64,000 nucleotides of DNA from Hirudinaria manillensis (Eukaryota > Annelida > Clitellata > Hirudinida > Hirudinidae). The translations under genes and the position numbers were made by a program. The notes under the pieces were generated by a model. It was given only the letters and a program-made list of their open reading frames with translations, was not told where the DNA came from and made no database searches. Positions 1 to 14,875 of this stretch are shown piece after piece (the first letter of the stretch is position 1; each line of letters opens with the position of its first letter). Location of the stretch: NCBI GenBank assembly GCA_034509925.1, contig CM067537.1, positions 1,951,001 through 2,015,000 on the forward strand. The letters are read 5' to 3'.

Positions 1-3000
1 AATTAAAAAAATATATGGATATATTTTTTTTTTAAATTAAATCGGATATATGGATATCTAAAAATATATGGATATATTTTTTTAATTGGTAGCTATTTCT
101 GCTGCTCCATCAGAACTTGTCATGATAGTCCATGATTGGTTATGTCATAAATAAAAAAAATAATTAATTAGTTAATCATCTGACCTTTGTCTTGACCTCT
201 TGCGGCCACTCACTCATGTGAAAGATTTCGACGAACTTGAAGAAAGCATTCCTCTTCCACTCTGCGGTGTACGTCTGCCAGAAAAGGGCGGCAAAGGTGT
301 AGATAATGATTCGAATGATGATGTCATTCACAACTCGTAGTGATAAGCTAAGAGCTCTGAATATTTAAATAGCTATAATATCTAAATATTTGAATATCTT
401 TAATATCTAAATATTTGAATATCTTTAATATCTAAATATTTGAATATCTTTAATATCTAAATATTTGAATATCTTTAATATCTAAATATTTGAATATCTT
501 TAATATCTAAATATTTGAATATCTTTAATATCTAAACATTTGAATATCTTTAATATCTAAATATTTGAATATCTTTAATATCTAAATATTTAAATAGCTA
601 TAATATCTAAATATTTGAATATCTTTAATATCTAAATATTTAAACATATATTCACAAATAATTGAACGTAGCAAATCAACGCATAAAAACACGCGCGCAA
701 CGCGCGACGAGAGTTTACGTCAGACGCCCGCGGCGACGGTTACCTTGGCGACGGTCTCCTCGAGGAACTCCTTGAAGAAGGTGAACTGCGGGATGTACTT
801 GCTGGTGAAGCACCTGAGCATGTGGAAGAGTAGCTCCAGTTCGTTGGTGTGCTGCCTGCACGCATGCATAATCGAGTCTTAATTATGCTCTCTCATTAAT
901 ATTCATGCAGAACATGTAGAGGATGATTAAAGACGATGATGATGGTGATGATGGTGGTAGTGATGATGATGGTGGCGGTGATGATGATAATGATGATGAT
1001 GCCTGTTTGTATTGTAATCAAGTTATGAAAACAACAGGGGTCATCAGGACTCACTTGAAGAAGCAAAGAAGTATCTGAATGAGATATGTGGGTTCCTGCC
1101 AGACTGGATAGTCCACAGTCTCCTGTCATTGGCAGGAAAATTAGCATATTAAGACATCATGAATATTAATCAAGTTTGTTGAGAGGTCTGTTTTGATCAG
1201 GTCTTTCCAAATGAAACTTCAGACACTGTTTGATTATCACAGTTTTACCTCTTAATTAATTATTATTATTATTGTTATTATTAATCCTATTATAATAGCA
1301 CAGGAAATTATAATGCATTATCTATAATTATAATGTTGATTTAACATTATATTATTAGATATTATATTAAAAGTCACATTGAGTCCAACAAATAATAAAC
1401 TAATTGCCAAGTGCTTACAATGTTCTGATGTCGTTGGTGGAAGGCGGGAGAGACCCAGACGACAAGCAACTTCTGAACCACTGGGCTGATCTTTATCAGC
1501 CACGTTTCATCATGATCGACTAGAATCTTTATCACGGATATGGCGAAGAACTGCTGTTCTGTGTTCTGAAAAGTGAGTGGGTGTGTGAGTGAGTGAGTGA
1601 GTGAGTGAGTGAGTGAGTGAGTGAGTGAGTGAGTGAGTGAGTGAGTGAGTGAGTGAGTGAGTGAGTGAGTGAGTGAGTGAGTGAGTGAGTGAGTGAGTGA
1701 GTGAGTGAGTGAGTGAGTGAGTGAGTGAGTGAGTGAGTGAGTGAGTGAGTGAGTGAGTGAGTGAGTGAGTGAGCAAATCAGTCAGCCACAACACCTGTGG
1801 TGTGATGAGGTTAAGTAATCTGCTGGCAGTGTTCATGAGTATATTCCTGAATGCATGACACTCTTCTTGGTCCACAAGCCACTGTAGAGATAATTGATAT
1901 GATTATGTGTAAGTAATAAAATGTAATAACAGGCAATAACAGTTAAAATATATGAAATGTCTTCAAAATATCAAGAATCACCATCATAGGCATGTTTATT
2001 TTCGAGCAATCATCATTAACAATGCTGTAGATGCACCAGCATTCCCCACTCACAACTGATCATCAACATCACTATCACCACCACCACCATCGTCATCATC
2101 ATCATCATCATCAGGACCACAATCGTTACCAGGAAGAATCTGTTGTAGTGGGCATCCTGCAGCTTGTTCTCGGTGAAAAAGTACTCGATGACCGCCTCCG
2201 GATGTTTCTTCAGGAACTTCACAAGAGACTCACGGAAAGGACTGCTGGCCTGGATTGAAGGATTTGATTGATTGAATGATTGATTGATCGGTTGATCGAT
2301 TGATTGAACAGATGATTGATTTAAGGTCGACTGATTGGTTGAATGATTAGAGGATGAAGTACCAAATGAATTAATCTTTTGTTAATCATCCAGCCAGACA
2401 AAAAAAAATCATTGATACTGTTAAAAATGAGCATACTTATTAACATACATTAGCATACTACTAATTACTGGTGGATTAAGTTTAAAACAGAAATTCTCAA
2501 CGAATGAGTAACCAAGATCATCATCATCACCACCGCCATAACCATAATCAACATCACATTAAAACAAACATCATAACCATCACCACCGTGACCTCCTACT
2601 GACCTCGATGCACAGATCCTTCTCTCCCTTGAGCGTGAACTTGACCAGGGGATCGATGATCTTCGGCGACGCAGCTGCCATTAGGTGCAGCATGTTGATG
2701 ATGGCCGCGCATATCTTCTGCTCCTGTGAAAGGAGTGAAAGACCGAATGATGATTGTGATAGTTGCATGCTGATGGTGATGATTATGATAGTTGTATGCT
2801 GGTGGTGATGATGATGATGATGATGACGACATGTTGTAATGGACAATGAAATGCTATGTTTGATTGATGTTGCAATGGTGATGATGATGATGAGGACTGG
2901 GCAACTGGACAATCAACACTTAACATGGCAAAGTTAGGTTCCACCATTGGTGAATGTCATGGTAATATAATAATAATAATAATGTTCCTCGTTTCAATGA

Positions 3001-3323
3001 ACCCCATCATCTTCCTCCTCATCATTATTATTATTATTATTATTAATATTATTATTATTATTCCTGACAATACAAGAGATGATCAATTACTTACCGTTGG
3101 CACCACCTGTCCTGTTACTCTGACCTGATTCATCCTCTGCGGAGCTGCTGCATATTCCAACCACTTCTTCAGGTGGGCCTATCACAGCAAGGGAATCGAG
3201 TGAGAAATGAATAATGAATAATTAATTAGACCAATGCCATCTATTATATATAACAATCTAAAATGAAAAGTCGAATGTCATTATAACTATTATTATTAAT
3301 AATATCATTATTGAGGTCATCAA

Positions 3324-3366
<43 letters not shown>

Positions 3367-6300
3367 TAGTGGTATTATCATCATTATTTTTTTTTATATT
3401 TTTATGATCATTGCAATCATTATCATCATCATCATCACCAGCATCTGTTCGCAGAGCTTCTCGTTGAAGGTCGTGGGGAAAATCTGTGTCAGGTCGGTGA
3501 TGACCCTGATGTTATGTAGGTCGAGTTGCTGGAAGTCCTGAAGGCATTGGAGGAGAGGTCGCATGGTCTGGTGGACCGTTGAAGTCTCCGTTTGGAAGCC
3601 GGAAACGAACTGGAGGATTTTATTGAATTAAGTTAAATAATAAATTAAATTGAAATTTAAAATAAATTAATAATAAATTAAATTGAAATTAAAAATAAAT
3701 TAATAATAAATTAAATTGAAATTTAAAATAAATTAATAATAAATTAAATTGAAATTTAAAATAAATTAATAATAAATTAAATTGAAGTTAAAAATAACAA
3801 TAGTACTGGTAAAAGTACAAATAAAGGTAAAATTATTGAGTAATGAACCAGAGGATTTTATTAAATTAATTTAATTAATTAATATTAATAATTAATATTA
3901 ATCAATTATTTTAATTAATTTAACTAATAAATTAGAATTAAATTAAAGAAGCAAAATAATAATACTAAAATTAATATTAAGATTATTGAGTATAATTGGT
4001 TAATAAATAGAATATCCTCCCCAAAAAATTCATAACTTTACTCACAATGTAGAAATTTCACCCAACAATTTAATTACGAAGCAAATTTAAATATTTAAAT
4101 TTATTTAAATATAAATGAATATACATGAATATTAATTGAGTCTCGACCTTCTTCAAGCAGTTGTATGCCACCTGGTGAAGGTCCGCATTGGTCGAGTTGA
4201 GTGCTTTGTACAGGATGGCAAAGACGGGGGACCTGTGGTCAGCCACGTAGTGCATCGTCGACAGGACCTCTGCAATGTCGATGATGATGATGATGGTGGT
4301 ATTGGTGGTGATGACGATGACTATGATGATGATGATGATGATGATTATTATTATTATTAAAGTGATTATGATCATTAAGTAAGCAATAATGTTGGAGATT
4401 TCAAGTGCCAAAGGATATCTTCGGACCCATTTCATCATCATCATCATCATCATCCTCATAAACCAATCTCCAATCTTCATCAACATTTTCATTACTACCA
4501 CGATCATCATCATCATCATCATCATCGTCACCATTATTATCATCATCGTCATAATCGACTCACTGATGGCAGAGATCCTGAGTGGAGTGAAGTCCGTCAG
4601 GTTCTTGTAGCAGTTGAGTCTGACGAGATTCGAGTCTTCCGTGTCGCAGATGCTCGACAACTCTTGGTAGAAGAGCTTGAACTCCACGACGTTCATGTCC
4701 ATGACGACCAGGCGAGGCTCCAAGGACAGGCAGAAGGCATTGCCCTCCTGGAATTCAGGTGCGTGGGGTTAGAGGTCATTGGTGTGATGTCAACATTGAG
4801 GTTTCATTGATGCCACTCAATATTTAACTTAATGTATTATTAATGGTGGAATATTATTAATATTAATGATGTAGAGGTCAATACAGTACAAGTATCAGTG
4901 ATCAATGATGAAATTAACATTAACAGGTAGCACTGATGTCAAATAATATTCAACCATATTATTAAACATTTCATTGACGAACACACTAATAGTGCTCCAG
5001 TGACATAATAATTAGGCTAACTGTTACATAATATAATTAAGTTTCTAATATATTATTATTATATCTAATATCTTATTATATTATACTACTATAACAATTT
5101 ATTGTTTAGTAATTAATAATAATTAATAATTGTTAGCCAAAGACAACAGCCTTCAAAGGTCCTTTCTCATAAAAGCCCACAAAAAAAAGAGACCAGACGT
5201 CCAAAACCAAAGAGACCACCCACCATGATCCCGATCTGAATGAGAGGAGGTTGGAACCTCAGCAGGTGCTTCTTCGGCGGCACGAGTTCGTTGAAGACGT
5301 CCTTGACGGGTTCGAGGAGTTCGGTGACGGTGCACTCCTTGACCTCCGCGAGCATCTTCAGCACGGCCACGACCTGCTCCCTGACCTGCTGGTTCGGGCT
5401 GCAGATCTGCGCCGCCAGCTCCTTGACGACCTCCGAAGACGACCTCGAGTGGAGGTCGACGAGTTCGCCGTCGTCCTCGAGGTCGGGCAGGCACCCGGAG
5501 CACTTGGAGCACACGTCGTTCATGACGGACTTGGCGAGAGTCAGGGCGCCGTTGGAAACCTCCCCGGAGAGGTCGAGGATGACAAAAATGAGGGCCTTCA
5601 GGAAGACGACCTGGTGGTTCAGTAGGAAGGAGATGGAGGCGTGTTCGGCCAGGAACTTTACTCCTTCACAGCTACATTCACAAATTATTATTATTATTAT
5701 TGTTGATTTTATTGATATTATTGTTATTATTATTGTTATTATTTTTACTATTACTGTTATTTTTTAAATTTTATTGTTATAACAAATATATATACATTGA
5801 TAGTCATTTATCTGGAATTAGCCTAATAAAAACCATTTCAATTTCAATTAATCAAGAATCATGAATAATCTATAGTTCTAATCATAATAATTGACAGCCT
5901 AAGACTCCACCTACCCTCCCATCTTGTTGTACCATGACCTCTCATAGCACAGCTGCACAGCCTTCTCAGAAAAGTACTCGAAGAAGGGCAGGCAGAAGAC
6001 CCTGTCCAGGCTCCCGAGGACCGTCACTGCCACTCTGACGGACACGGAAAGCGCGGACAGGCCGGCGGGGCAGAGCTCCCTGTCGTCCGAGCCAATCACG
6101 GCGAGGATGGCGTCGATCAGGGTGTGTGGGTCGAGCGCCACCTTCTGACTGTTCTTGATTATTTCGGAGGCAATGGCCTTGGGTCCTGCCTGCCTGGAGA
6201 TGGCCACCAGAGTGTAGTGCGTGACCGTGGAGGTCACGAAGTCCACGACCTCGCCGTTGACGAGGTCCTTGATCGTCGACGCGACTGAAGCGGGACGATT

Positions 6301-6517
6301 ATTATGATTAATATAATTGTTATTATAATGACGATTTAATTTATGCGATTTGTAATGTGTTGATTATTACTAACTGCTTGTAACAACATCACAATGCAGT
6401 GGCATCCTCTGGGGTAGGTTATCATAATTAATATTGCATAATATTCATCAAGATTAATTTTGATCAATTTTATCCAGCAGTGATTGTTAAAAACTATGAT
6501 ATAATAACAACAACAAC

Positions 6518-6555
<38 letters not shown>

Positions 6556-8234
6556 CAAACAGCCAGAGCAAGTGCATTATAAAGTTGTTAATGTTAATAT
6601 TACATAATATATATAATAATATATAATATATTATATTTTTTAATATATATATATATATTAATATTATTTTGATATTGTTTTATCATAATTATTATGATAT
6701 ATTGATTAATTACCGAGCATAGCACTGAGAGCGGTCTTTTGAATGGACCTGAACTGATCATCAATGCAGATGTAGGGTGCAACGTCGCTATGTATCGGTT
6801 TGTTGGTGAAGCTGGTAACAGAAGGAAATTAATTTTAATTAATAATTGTAATAATTAATTATTAATTAATAATTATAATAATATTTTAATATATTATTTA
6901 ATATTAATTAATAATTATAATAATATTGTAATATATTAATTATTAATAATTAAATAATAATTATAATTAATGATATTATTATTAATAATTGTTACATTAA
7001 TATTATTAATTCGTTGTCAATAAAAGTAAAGTTATTATCAAATAAATATTCATTACAATTCATTACAATTATGACCATCAACTCCCTAATTATCTAACGT
7101 GAAACATTTCTACAAAGCATTAGCACAATCATCGTCGCATGAACGCTCACCAACTCACATTCAAAACAGCAAACGATCGACAAAAAAAAAAATAAATAAA
7201 TCAATTTCTAAATTAAAATTCCTAAATCATTCCCCCCACCCACTCCCCCAAAGCACTCACTCTGCGTGCGCAAAGTTCGACACGAGGACGTCCCTGATGA
7301 CGGACGCGTCGTCCGCGACGTTCCTTTCGTCCGGCAGCACTGGTCTGTCGTCCACGGCCATGGACGTGACCAGGTAGGTCCTGATCAGGTTCCAGGCATG
7401 CTGCTGGTAGAAGAGGTCGTAGGTCGGGGCCGGAGAGGGGTTGGCGGAGGAGACGGCCGGGGCCGCCGAGGTCTTGAGGAGGTCGAAGGCGGATTCGACG
7501 GCGGCCATGACTGGCAGGTAGACGAACTGACGATAGTTGTGGAACGTCACGGCCATCGTGGGCCCGACATCCTCGTACTTCCTCCTCGATAGCTGGAAGA
7601 GAAGGGGAGGAGTTACATGGATTGGATTCATTGTGAGACCAACCAATCGCATTCGATTTAATCTGACCTCAATGAGATTATCTATTAAATTGATTCTAAA
7701 AGATTTAAGAATTTAATCGTAAATAAAACTAGAGGCAAATTTCAACCCACTTCCTGAGGGGCACTGAGTACCCTCCTGTTGCTTCCTCCAAACTTTCCGA
7801 GAACCCTGAAGGCCACGGAAGACGTCGAATCTGACGGACTGCTGAGGCAGTGCCAAAGAGCCTGCATTTCGAGGACAATACGAGATACAATCATTTTTAT
7901 TAGTATTTTATTTTTTTAATAGTTTTCAGGACATAATTTTAATTTATTCAATTAATTGACCCACATATTGCAATTTACGTAAAAGAAACTAAAAGCATAA
8001 AATACAAGAATTTAGTTAAATTGCTGAAATTACAATATAATTCACTAAATTATGATGAAATCATAATATGATTAACATAAATTATTGGGTAAGATATTTA
8101 TATTGTTATGAGATTCAGTGAATTCAGACCTGCATGAGTTCAGCCTTCACAGGCTCAATATGACTAAACAAGAAGTCTGGCTGAAGGTTGTCTACGCACA
8201 GCTCGAGGGTGCGAAGGCCCTGCAAAGATGGAGA

Positions 8235-8308
<74 letters not shown>

Positions 8309-8598
8309 CACATAGCTTCATTGGCAACAATAACCACAACAAAAAACAATGATGAAAACATGAACACCAAAAGCGAGACGTGAGGATCCATTCTACCTGA
8401 CTGACGAGGGTCTGCGATCCATTCAGGGCGGACACCAGGGGGTCCATGAGCATCGGCAGGTATGGCAGGAGGCTGGACAGACGGACAGGGACGGTGAGGC
8501 AGAGTTCAACAAAGAGGTCCTTCATGTGCTGCTTGTGCAGACCGCTTTGTAGATTGTTGAGACCTGAATGAAGAGGAGAAGGAAGAGGAGGATATACA

Positions 8599-8631
<33 letters not shown>

Positions 8632-11141
8632 TGATATTAGTAGCTAATGTAATATATGCATATATAATGTCTGATAAAGTCATATTGGTTGACTACTGAT
8701 TGGTTAAGATGATGACTACCGGGTCAGATCTAGTTATCATTTTTGTTGTACACCAATAATAATCATAAATAAATTAATACTATTAATATTGTAATTATCT
8801 TTATTATGTATAAATATTATAATACACCCCTGGAGTAAGTAGTGAACCTGGAGTAAGTAGCCAACAATATTGACTGAATCAGGTCATGACTGGCTCAATA
8901 CAGTCAATACACTCAAGAATATCATTTTGAATCATTAAATAATGGAATAATAAGTTTATAATTTAAATTCATAATTAAATCAATTCATAATTCATCAATT
9001 CAACTTCGACCTTGAAGAAGGTTCGGCAGAAGGGGCAGGAATTCCTGGTACAGGAGGTCGTGACTTCCTCCTCCGATGGACCGAAAGAGGGCACGAAGGA
9101 GCAGGAAGTAGTTGTAGGGTTCCTTGGCCATGCGGGCCATGTCCATGGCTTTGTTCACGATGGTGTGAAGGTGAGGCTGACAAAAGGAAGACGTAATAAC
9201 AATGATGACACAAGTGATATTTGTATCAATGATCGTGATATCAATGATTACATTGTTTGTGCATTTTACAAGTCTGGCAAAGCTAATGAGAAGGAGGTGA
9301 TGATTGTACAATTTGATTGATTACAGGTAATAATTTGGACCAAAAATTGAAATAAATTTATTTTCACAATCAATTGATAATAATAATCATAATTGTCCAC
9401 TTTAATGGAATCAAAGCAATGAATAGTGATGATGAAGATGAAGAAGAAGATGAAGATAACAATGTCAGTGATGTTTCTGATGTTTCAGGTGATGATAGTG
9501 ATTACGATCAGTAATATTTTAAATTAATAAATAAATAATTAATAGTTATAATTAAAAACAGTAAGGTTCAATAAGGTAAACAATTGACATTGTAAACAAT
9601 TACTTTGAGCATCTGCTCGTTCTCATTGGCCAGGAGGGAAACGGAACCGAAGACGAGTTTGAAGAGCTTCAAGTACAGGTTAGACCTTTCGGCATTCGCT
9701 GGAAAAAACATCATCGGGTTTTGTTTGTTTTGTTTATTATTAAAATATTTATTGACAATTCAACAATAAATGCTAATAATTATCTGCTTTAAATAATTAA
9801 TTAAATCATTGTTGTCGTCATCGCCATTGACATCACCATCATCATCATCACCACCATCATCATCACCATTACCATCATCATCATCATCACTCACATCCCA
9901 TCTCGTCCATGTGCTTGAGCAGGAACTCCACCAATATGGTGGCAAACGTGGCAGACGTCGTGGAGCTGGCCAGAAAGGAATTGGCGATGATCTGTCATGA
10001 TAATGATGAGTTGTCGATATTATTATTATTAGTAATTAATAATTAAATTATAAATAACAATTAAATTAATGGTTGAAGAGTTTTTTTTTTAAATTTTTAT
10101 AAACTTCATTAAAATATATTTTGGCATAATTTAAATTTGATCTTCAAGTTTCCTCACCTGAAGAGCATAGTTGCTGTGAATTCTGGCAACCATGTACTGC
10201 AAGAGGAAAGGCATGGGTGTCATGCTGATTAGCATAAAATATTATAATTTATTATAATTTATTACAATTGACTTACCTCGACTACTGTCGAGAAGATCTC
10301 TTTGAATGTGAGTTGGCTCAGCATCACAAACTACAAACAAGCAATGTCATGTGATCAGACATTATCAATAATTAAATATTATTTGCATAATAATTATGCC
10401 CTAGCTAGCTAGTAGCTCAGTAAATCATAATAATTTAACATATGCAAATCATTACCATCGATACCTAAGTGGTTAGTCAACAGTTAACTTAATCAATCAA
10501 TCAATCAATCAATCAATCCCAGTTATTTCTTACCACTCCAGCAAAATGCTCCAACACCTCTTTCTCCTCCCTAGTGCGTACAGTTTGTGCATTCCTGGAA
10601 AAGTACACACGTATGTATGCAGGTACAAATAATAAGATCCAAACAAGCATTAACTATTTTATTAAAGCTATTAAGCATTTATTCAGTTGGAGAAACTTAG
10701 CTAAGCATCATTAGCTAAGCAACTAACTAACATAATTAATGCGAATGCATAATGAGCATCCAACTCACGAGGGTGGTCTGACTTGGGTCTGACCCTGTGG
10801 CGTGGTGTTGATGGTGTAAATATCGAGGGCCAGGAGGGCGTACTTCACCAGTCTGATGTAGACCAGGGTTTCCTTAGGAAGTAACTGCTTGTTCTGGATC
10901 ATCGTAACGTCTGCAAACGATAATGATGATGATGATGATGATTACGACGACGATGATGATGATTACATCGACGACGATGATGATGATGGTTTTTAAGCAA
11001 TTTATGAGTATGTTCGGCTGTCACCAAAAGTAACCACTTGTTGCCAATAATTGTCATCATGGTCGCAACCTCTATAATCACCGTAGTTATAATAATGCAA
11101 TCATTACTATCAATACAATTACAAGTATGATTTTTATAATG

Positions 11142-11214
<73 letters not shown>

Positions 11215-14200
11215 TAATAATAATAATAATCATCCTCATCATCATTACCACCATCGTTGCAATCACCACTATCATTACAATTACCATTATGATAGTCATA
11301 ATAACAATAATAATAATAATCATCATCACCACCATTATTGCAATCACTACCATCACCACCTCAACCCTCAACCCACCCATGTTGGGAGCCTTGCAATTGG
11401 AAAGTCCCCAAGTGATTGTCTTGACCCCTGACACCAGAGTCTTGACGAGACTTCGACACTCAACGACCGAGTACAACTGGGCGGGTGTCGCCCCACCGAC
11501 AGTCGGGGTGACCTTGATTAGCTGGATGATGATGATGATTATTATTATTATTATTATTACAATCGTAATGATCATTGTAACTATAGTAGTGATTGCAGTG
11601 ATGGTGGACGATAGTTAGTGTAATAATTTTACTTATGATCATGATATTGTTATTGATATTAATTTATTTGAAATTATGGTTAATATTCATTGCGTGTTTA
11701 AATATTCCTTGCTAGTTCGGTGCATTTCTTCGAAGAAGATAAAGACACGAGGAAGAAAAAAAAAAGACTTTATGCGCCTCTAACCAATCATTCACAAAGA
11801 AGAAGTGAACTGACCTTGTTTTCTTCCTTCTCATTGGTCGCGGCTCTGAGAGTCAACGAACTCGACATGAGAGGAGTTTTGGAGCCGTCGACCTCCTTCA
11901 AATCCGTCGACAGGGTCCTCTGCTTCACACCCGATGCGGGGGCAGCAGTCGATTGGCTGCCGGAAAACTGGGACGGCCCTGGGGAGGAGGAGCCAAGCTG
12001 ACCTGCTGGAGCTTTTCCAGTGGGTTCTGGCTGCTTACTAAATAAAATTATCATCTCATTAAAAAGTCATAAGGAACATTATGAAGTATAATAAATAAAT
12101 ATACATTTATATATATAAATATCTTTATAAACAAATCATAATAATTAATTAATATCTCATTAAAGTCATATAAAACAGTATACGGTGACGTAAACAAATT
12201 ATAATAATTGACTGATGGCAACCATAAGGCACCAAATTATTATTATTATTAATGAGCACTTATAATTATCATTTCCTACCACTTGCTCAACAGGTATGGC
12301 ATCTGAATCTCAGCAATGGCCTTGAACTTCAAAACGTAAATCTCCAGGATCCTAAGCAGGAGTTCCCTGCCCTGTTTTGATAAATAAGAACAAAAAATAG
12401 CAATCAACCTCGTTAATAATGCATGAGCATCCGTCTGTCTATTGTTGCTTTTTATTGCTAGTTTACTTTTTAATTCCAATTAATAATAAGTTACATGATA
12501 ATGATCCACCACTAACACATACAATTTATTAATCGTTACTTAATAAATAACAAACATATAAATAACCAGATCTCAATTCTTATAACGACAACAGGTTAAA
12601 ACCTCACGACCAATCGATATCTATTGATCTATGAGCAGTTCAACCAACTGAACAATCTGCAAGCAGTTCAATCGATTGAACAATCTCCAATCAGTTCAAT
12701 CAATCGAACAATCTGCAGCAATTCAATCCACCAATCAATCAATCAATCGATTGATCGAACAATCAATCGCTGAAACCCACGTTTTCGTTTTCCGAGTCGC
12801 TCTTCTGTCGGATGCTGTCAACCAGGTTGAGCAACAACTTGCAGCTCATGTTTTGAATGCTCGACGGAAGAGAGTCGTCGTGGATGTTCTTGGAGAAGAG
12901 ACTGACTGCCATAGACAGGTGGGACAGGGACAGGCTCTGGCGGATGTGGTGGACCAGGTCGGCCAGGGTGCTGTAGGCCAGTGGCCTGAGAGGAAGAAAT
13001 GTTTCGTGCTTTGATGTGTATGTGTGAGAAAATGAATAATAATTAATAATTAAATAAGCAAGCTTTATTCTATGACAGCTGATTTATTATCTGCATTATG
13101 ACTGATCTGAGTTCTTAAGAGAGAAACCCAAAACAAATCAAAATAAAACGAATAATCCTTAAAATCAAAATAAAATGAATGATCCTTAAAATCAAACAAT
13201 TTTTCGAATTTAAAAAAAAAACATTCAAAACTTGAAATGCTATCCTTTTTAGATTGACATCCTAGAAAGCCATGAACAATGGTCTGGCCATGAACCCACC
13301 TGAGTGACTCGTGGGCAGTCCATCCGACCCCAATGAGGGTGGCCTCGTCGAAGAGCTTGTCAACGTGGGATATGAACTCTGCATTTCAATGTCAAAGCAT
13401 TCACTTATCATAATTTATTAATTATTACTGGTCAATGTGGGATATGAACTATGCATTTCAATGTCAAAGCATTCACTTATCATAATTTGTTAATTATTAC
13501 TGGTCAATGAGGGACATGAACTCTGCATTTCAATACCAAAGTGTTCGCTTATATAATCACTGAATTGGATGAGTGAGGGTCTGTTTGTTTGTTTCTTTCA
13601 TTGATTCATGCATTCATTCATTTTATATTCCTGATTTGATTTATTTATTCATTCATTTTATACATGGGATTGATTCAACCTAATATATTTTTTAACCTAA
13701 AATCTTGATAAATAATCATATTAATAATCCTTACTTTAACTCTGAGCTAAACTCACATGCATCAACATCACCATTGTCATCATTGTCATCAACGTCACAG
13801 CATTCACTATCACCACCATCATCATCAATAACAACAACACCACAGAGATACGAACTAATCCTAAGATCCGTGGCCAGTATGTGCCTGGCCGCAATGAGAA
13901 GTTCCTTCCTGAGGTGCGCGACCTCCGAAGGGCAGTAGGCAAAGAGGTCGAGCATTCCCTGGGCCATCTGCCTGGAATGGACTCCGATGATCTCCTGGTA
14001 GATCCTGATGATGTACGCCAGGAAGGACAAGGTCTTGATCTGAGCTGCTACAAAGTCCACGAACACCTCTTTGTTGAAATGCTCCGATTTCCTGACAGGT
14101 TCATCGAGTTGGAGGAGATGAAGGGGTTAATGGTTAGAATAAATAAAACAAATAAACAAATAGATTATTATTACTATTATCGTCATAGCAATGTTACGGT

Positions 14201-14745
14201 AATTGGAAATACAAACAGAAATAAATAATTATCATCATAAAAATCTTTTTTTAAGAAAATTCTACTCTAGCTATAATTAGACCAATTTCTACCATTACCA
14301 TCATCAATCATCAACCATCATTATCATCATCGCTACAATTCACTCACTGGAGCTGCTGAGGTGGCTGCATGTTGATGGCATTGATGACGAGTGGGATCAT
14401 GTCCATGACCTCCGTCTGCACTTGATTCTTGTACAATTGGTACATGAGGACGACTATGATTGGTAACTCTGCCAAAACCTTGAGTGACATCTCCGCACGA
14501 GGAAGCAAGTTGTACTGAAATGATAGAACAACGGCTAAGTGATGATGATTATGTTGACGATGCTGATGATGATGATGACAATAATATTTATGGCCATGGT
14601 GATTAGGTTTAATTGACAGAGATATTGGTACGGTTGAATTATTATAAACATTATTATTAAAATCATGATTAGCAGAAGACAACAAAAATGTTTATTATAA
14701 ATGAATAAACAAACAACAACAACAATAATAATAATAATAATAATG

Positions 14746-14815
<70 letters not shown>

Positions 14816-14834
14816 TAATAATAATAATAATAAC

Positions 14835-14875
<41 letters not shown>

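Noticed and set aside
1510-1875. ORF with repeated SLTH
   Set aside because: It is the (CTCA)n intron array read through from real TRRAP exons.
5240-5767. Plus-strand ORFs of 124 and 175 codons
   Set aside because: Antisense shadows of the large TRRAP exon 5224-5671.
11087-11618. Overlapping ORFs of about 160 codons on both strands, rich in Ile
   Set aside because: They are translations of AAT/ATC arrays; the only real coding piece is TRRAP exon 11377-11521.
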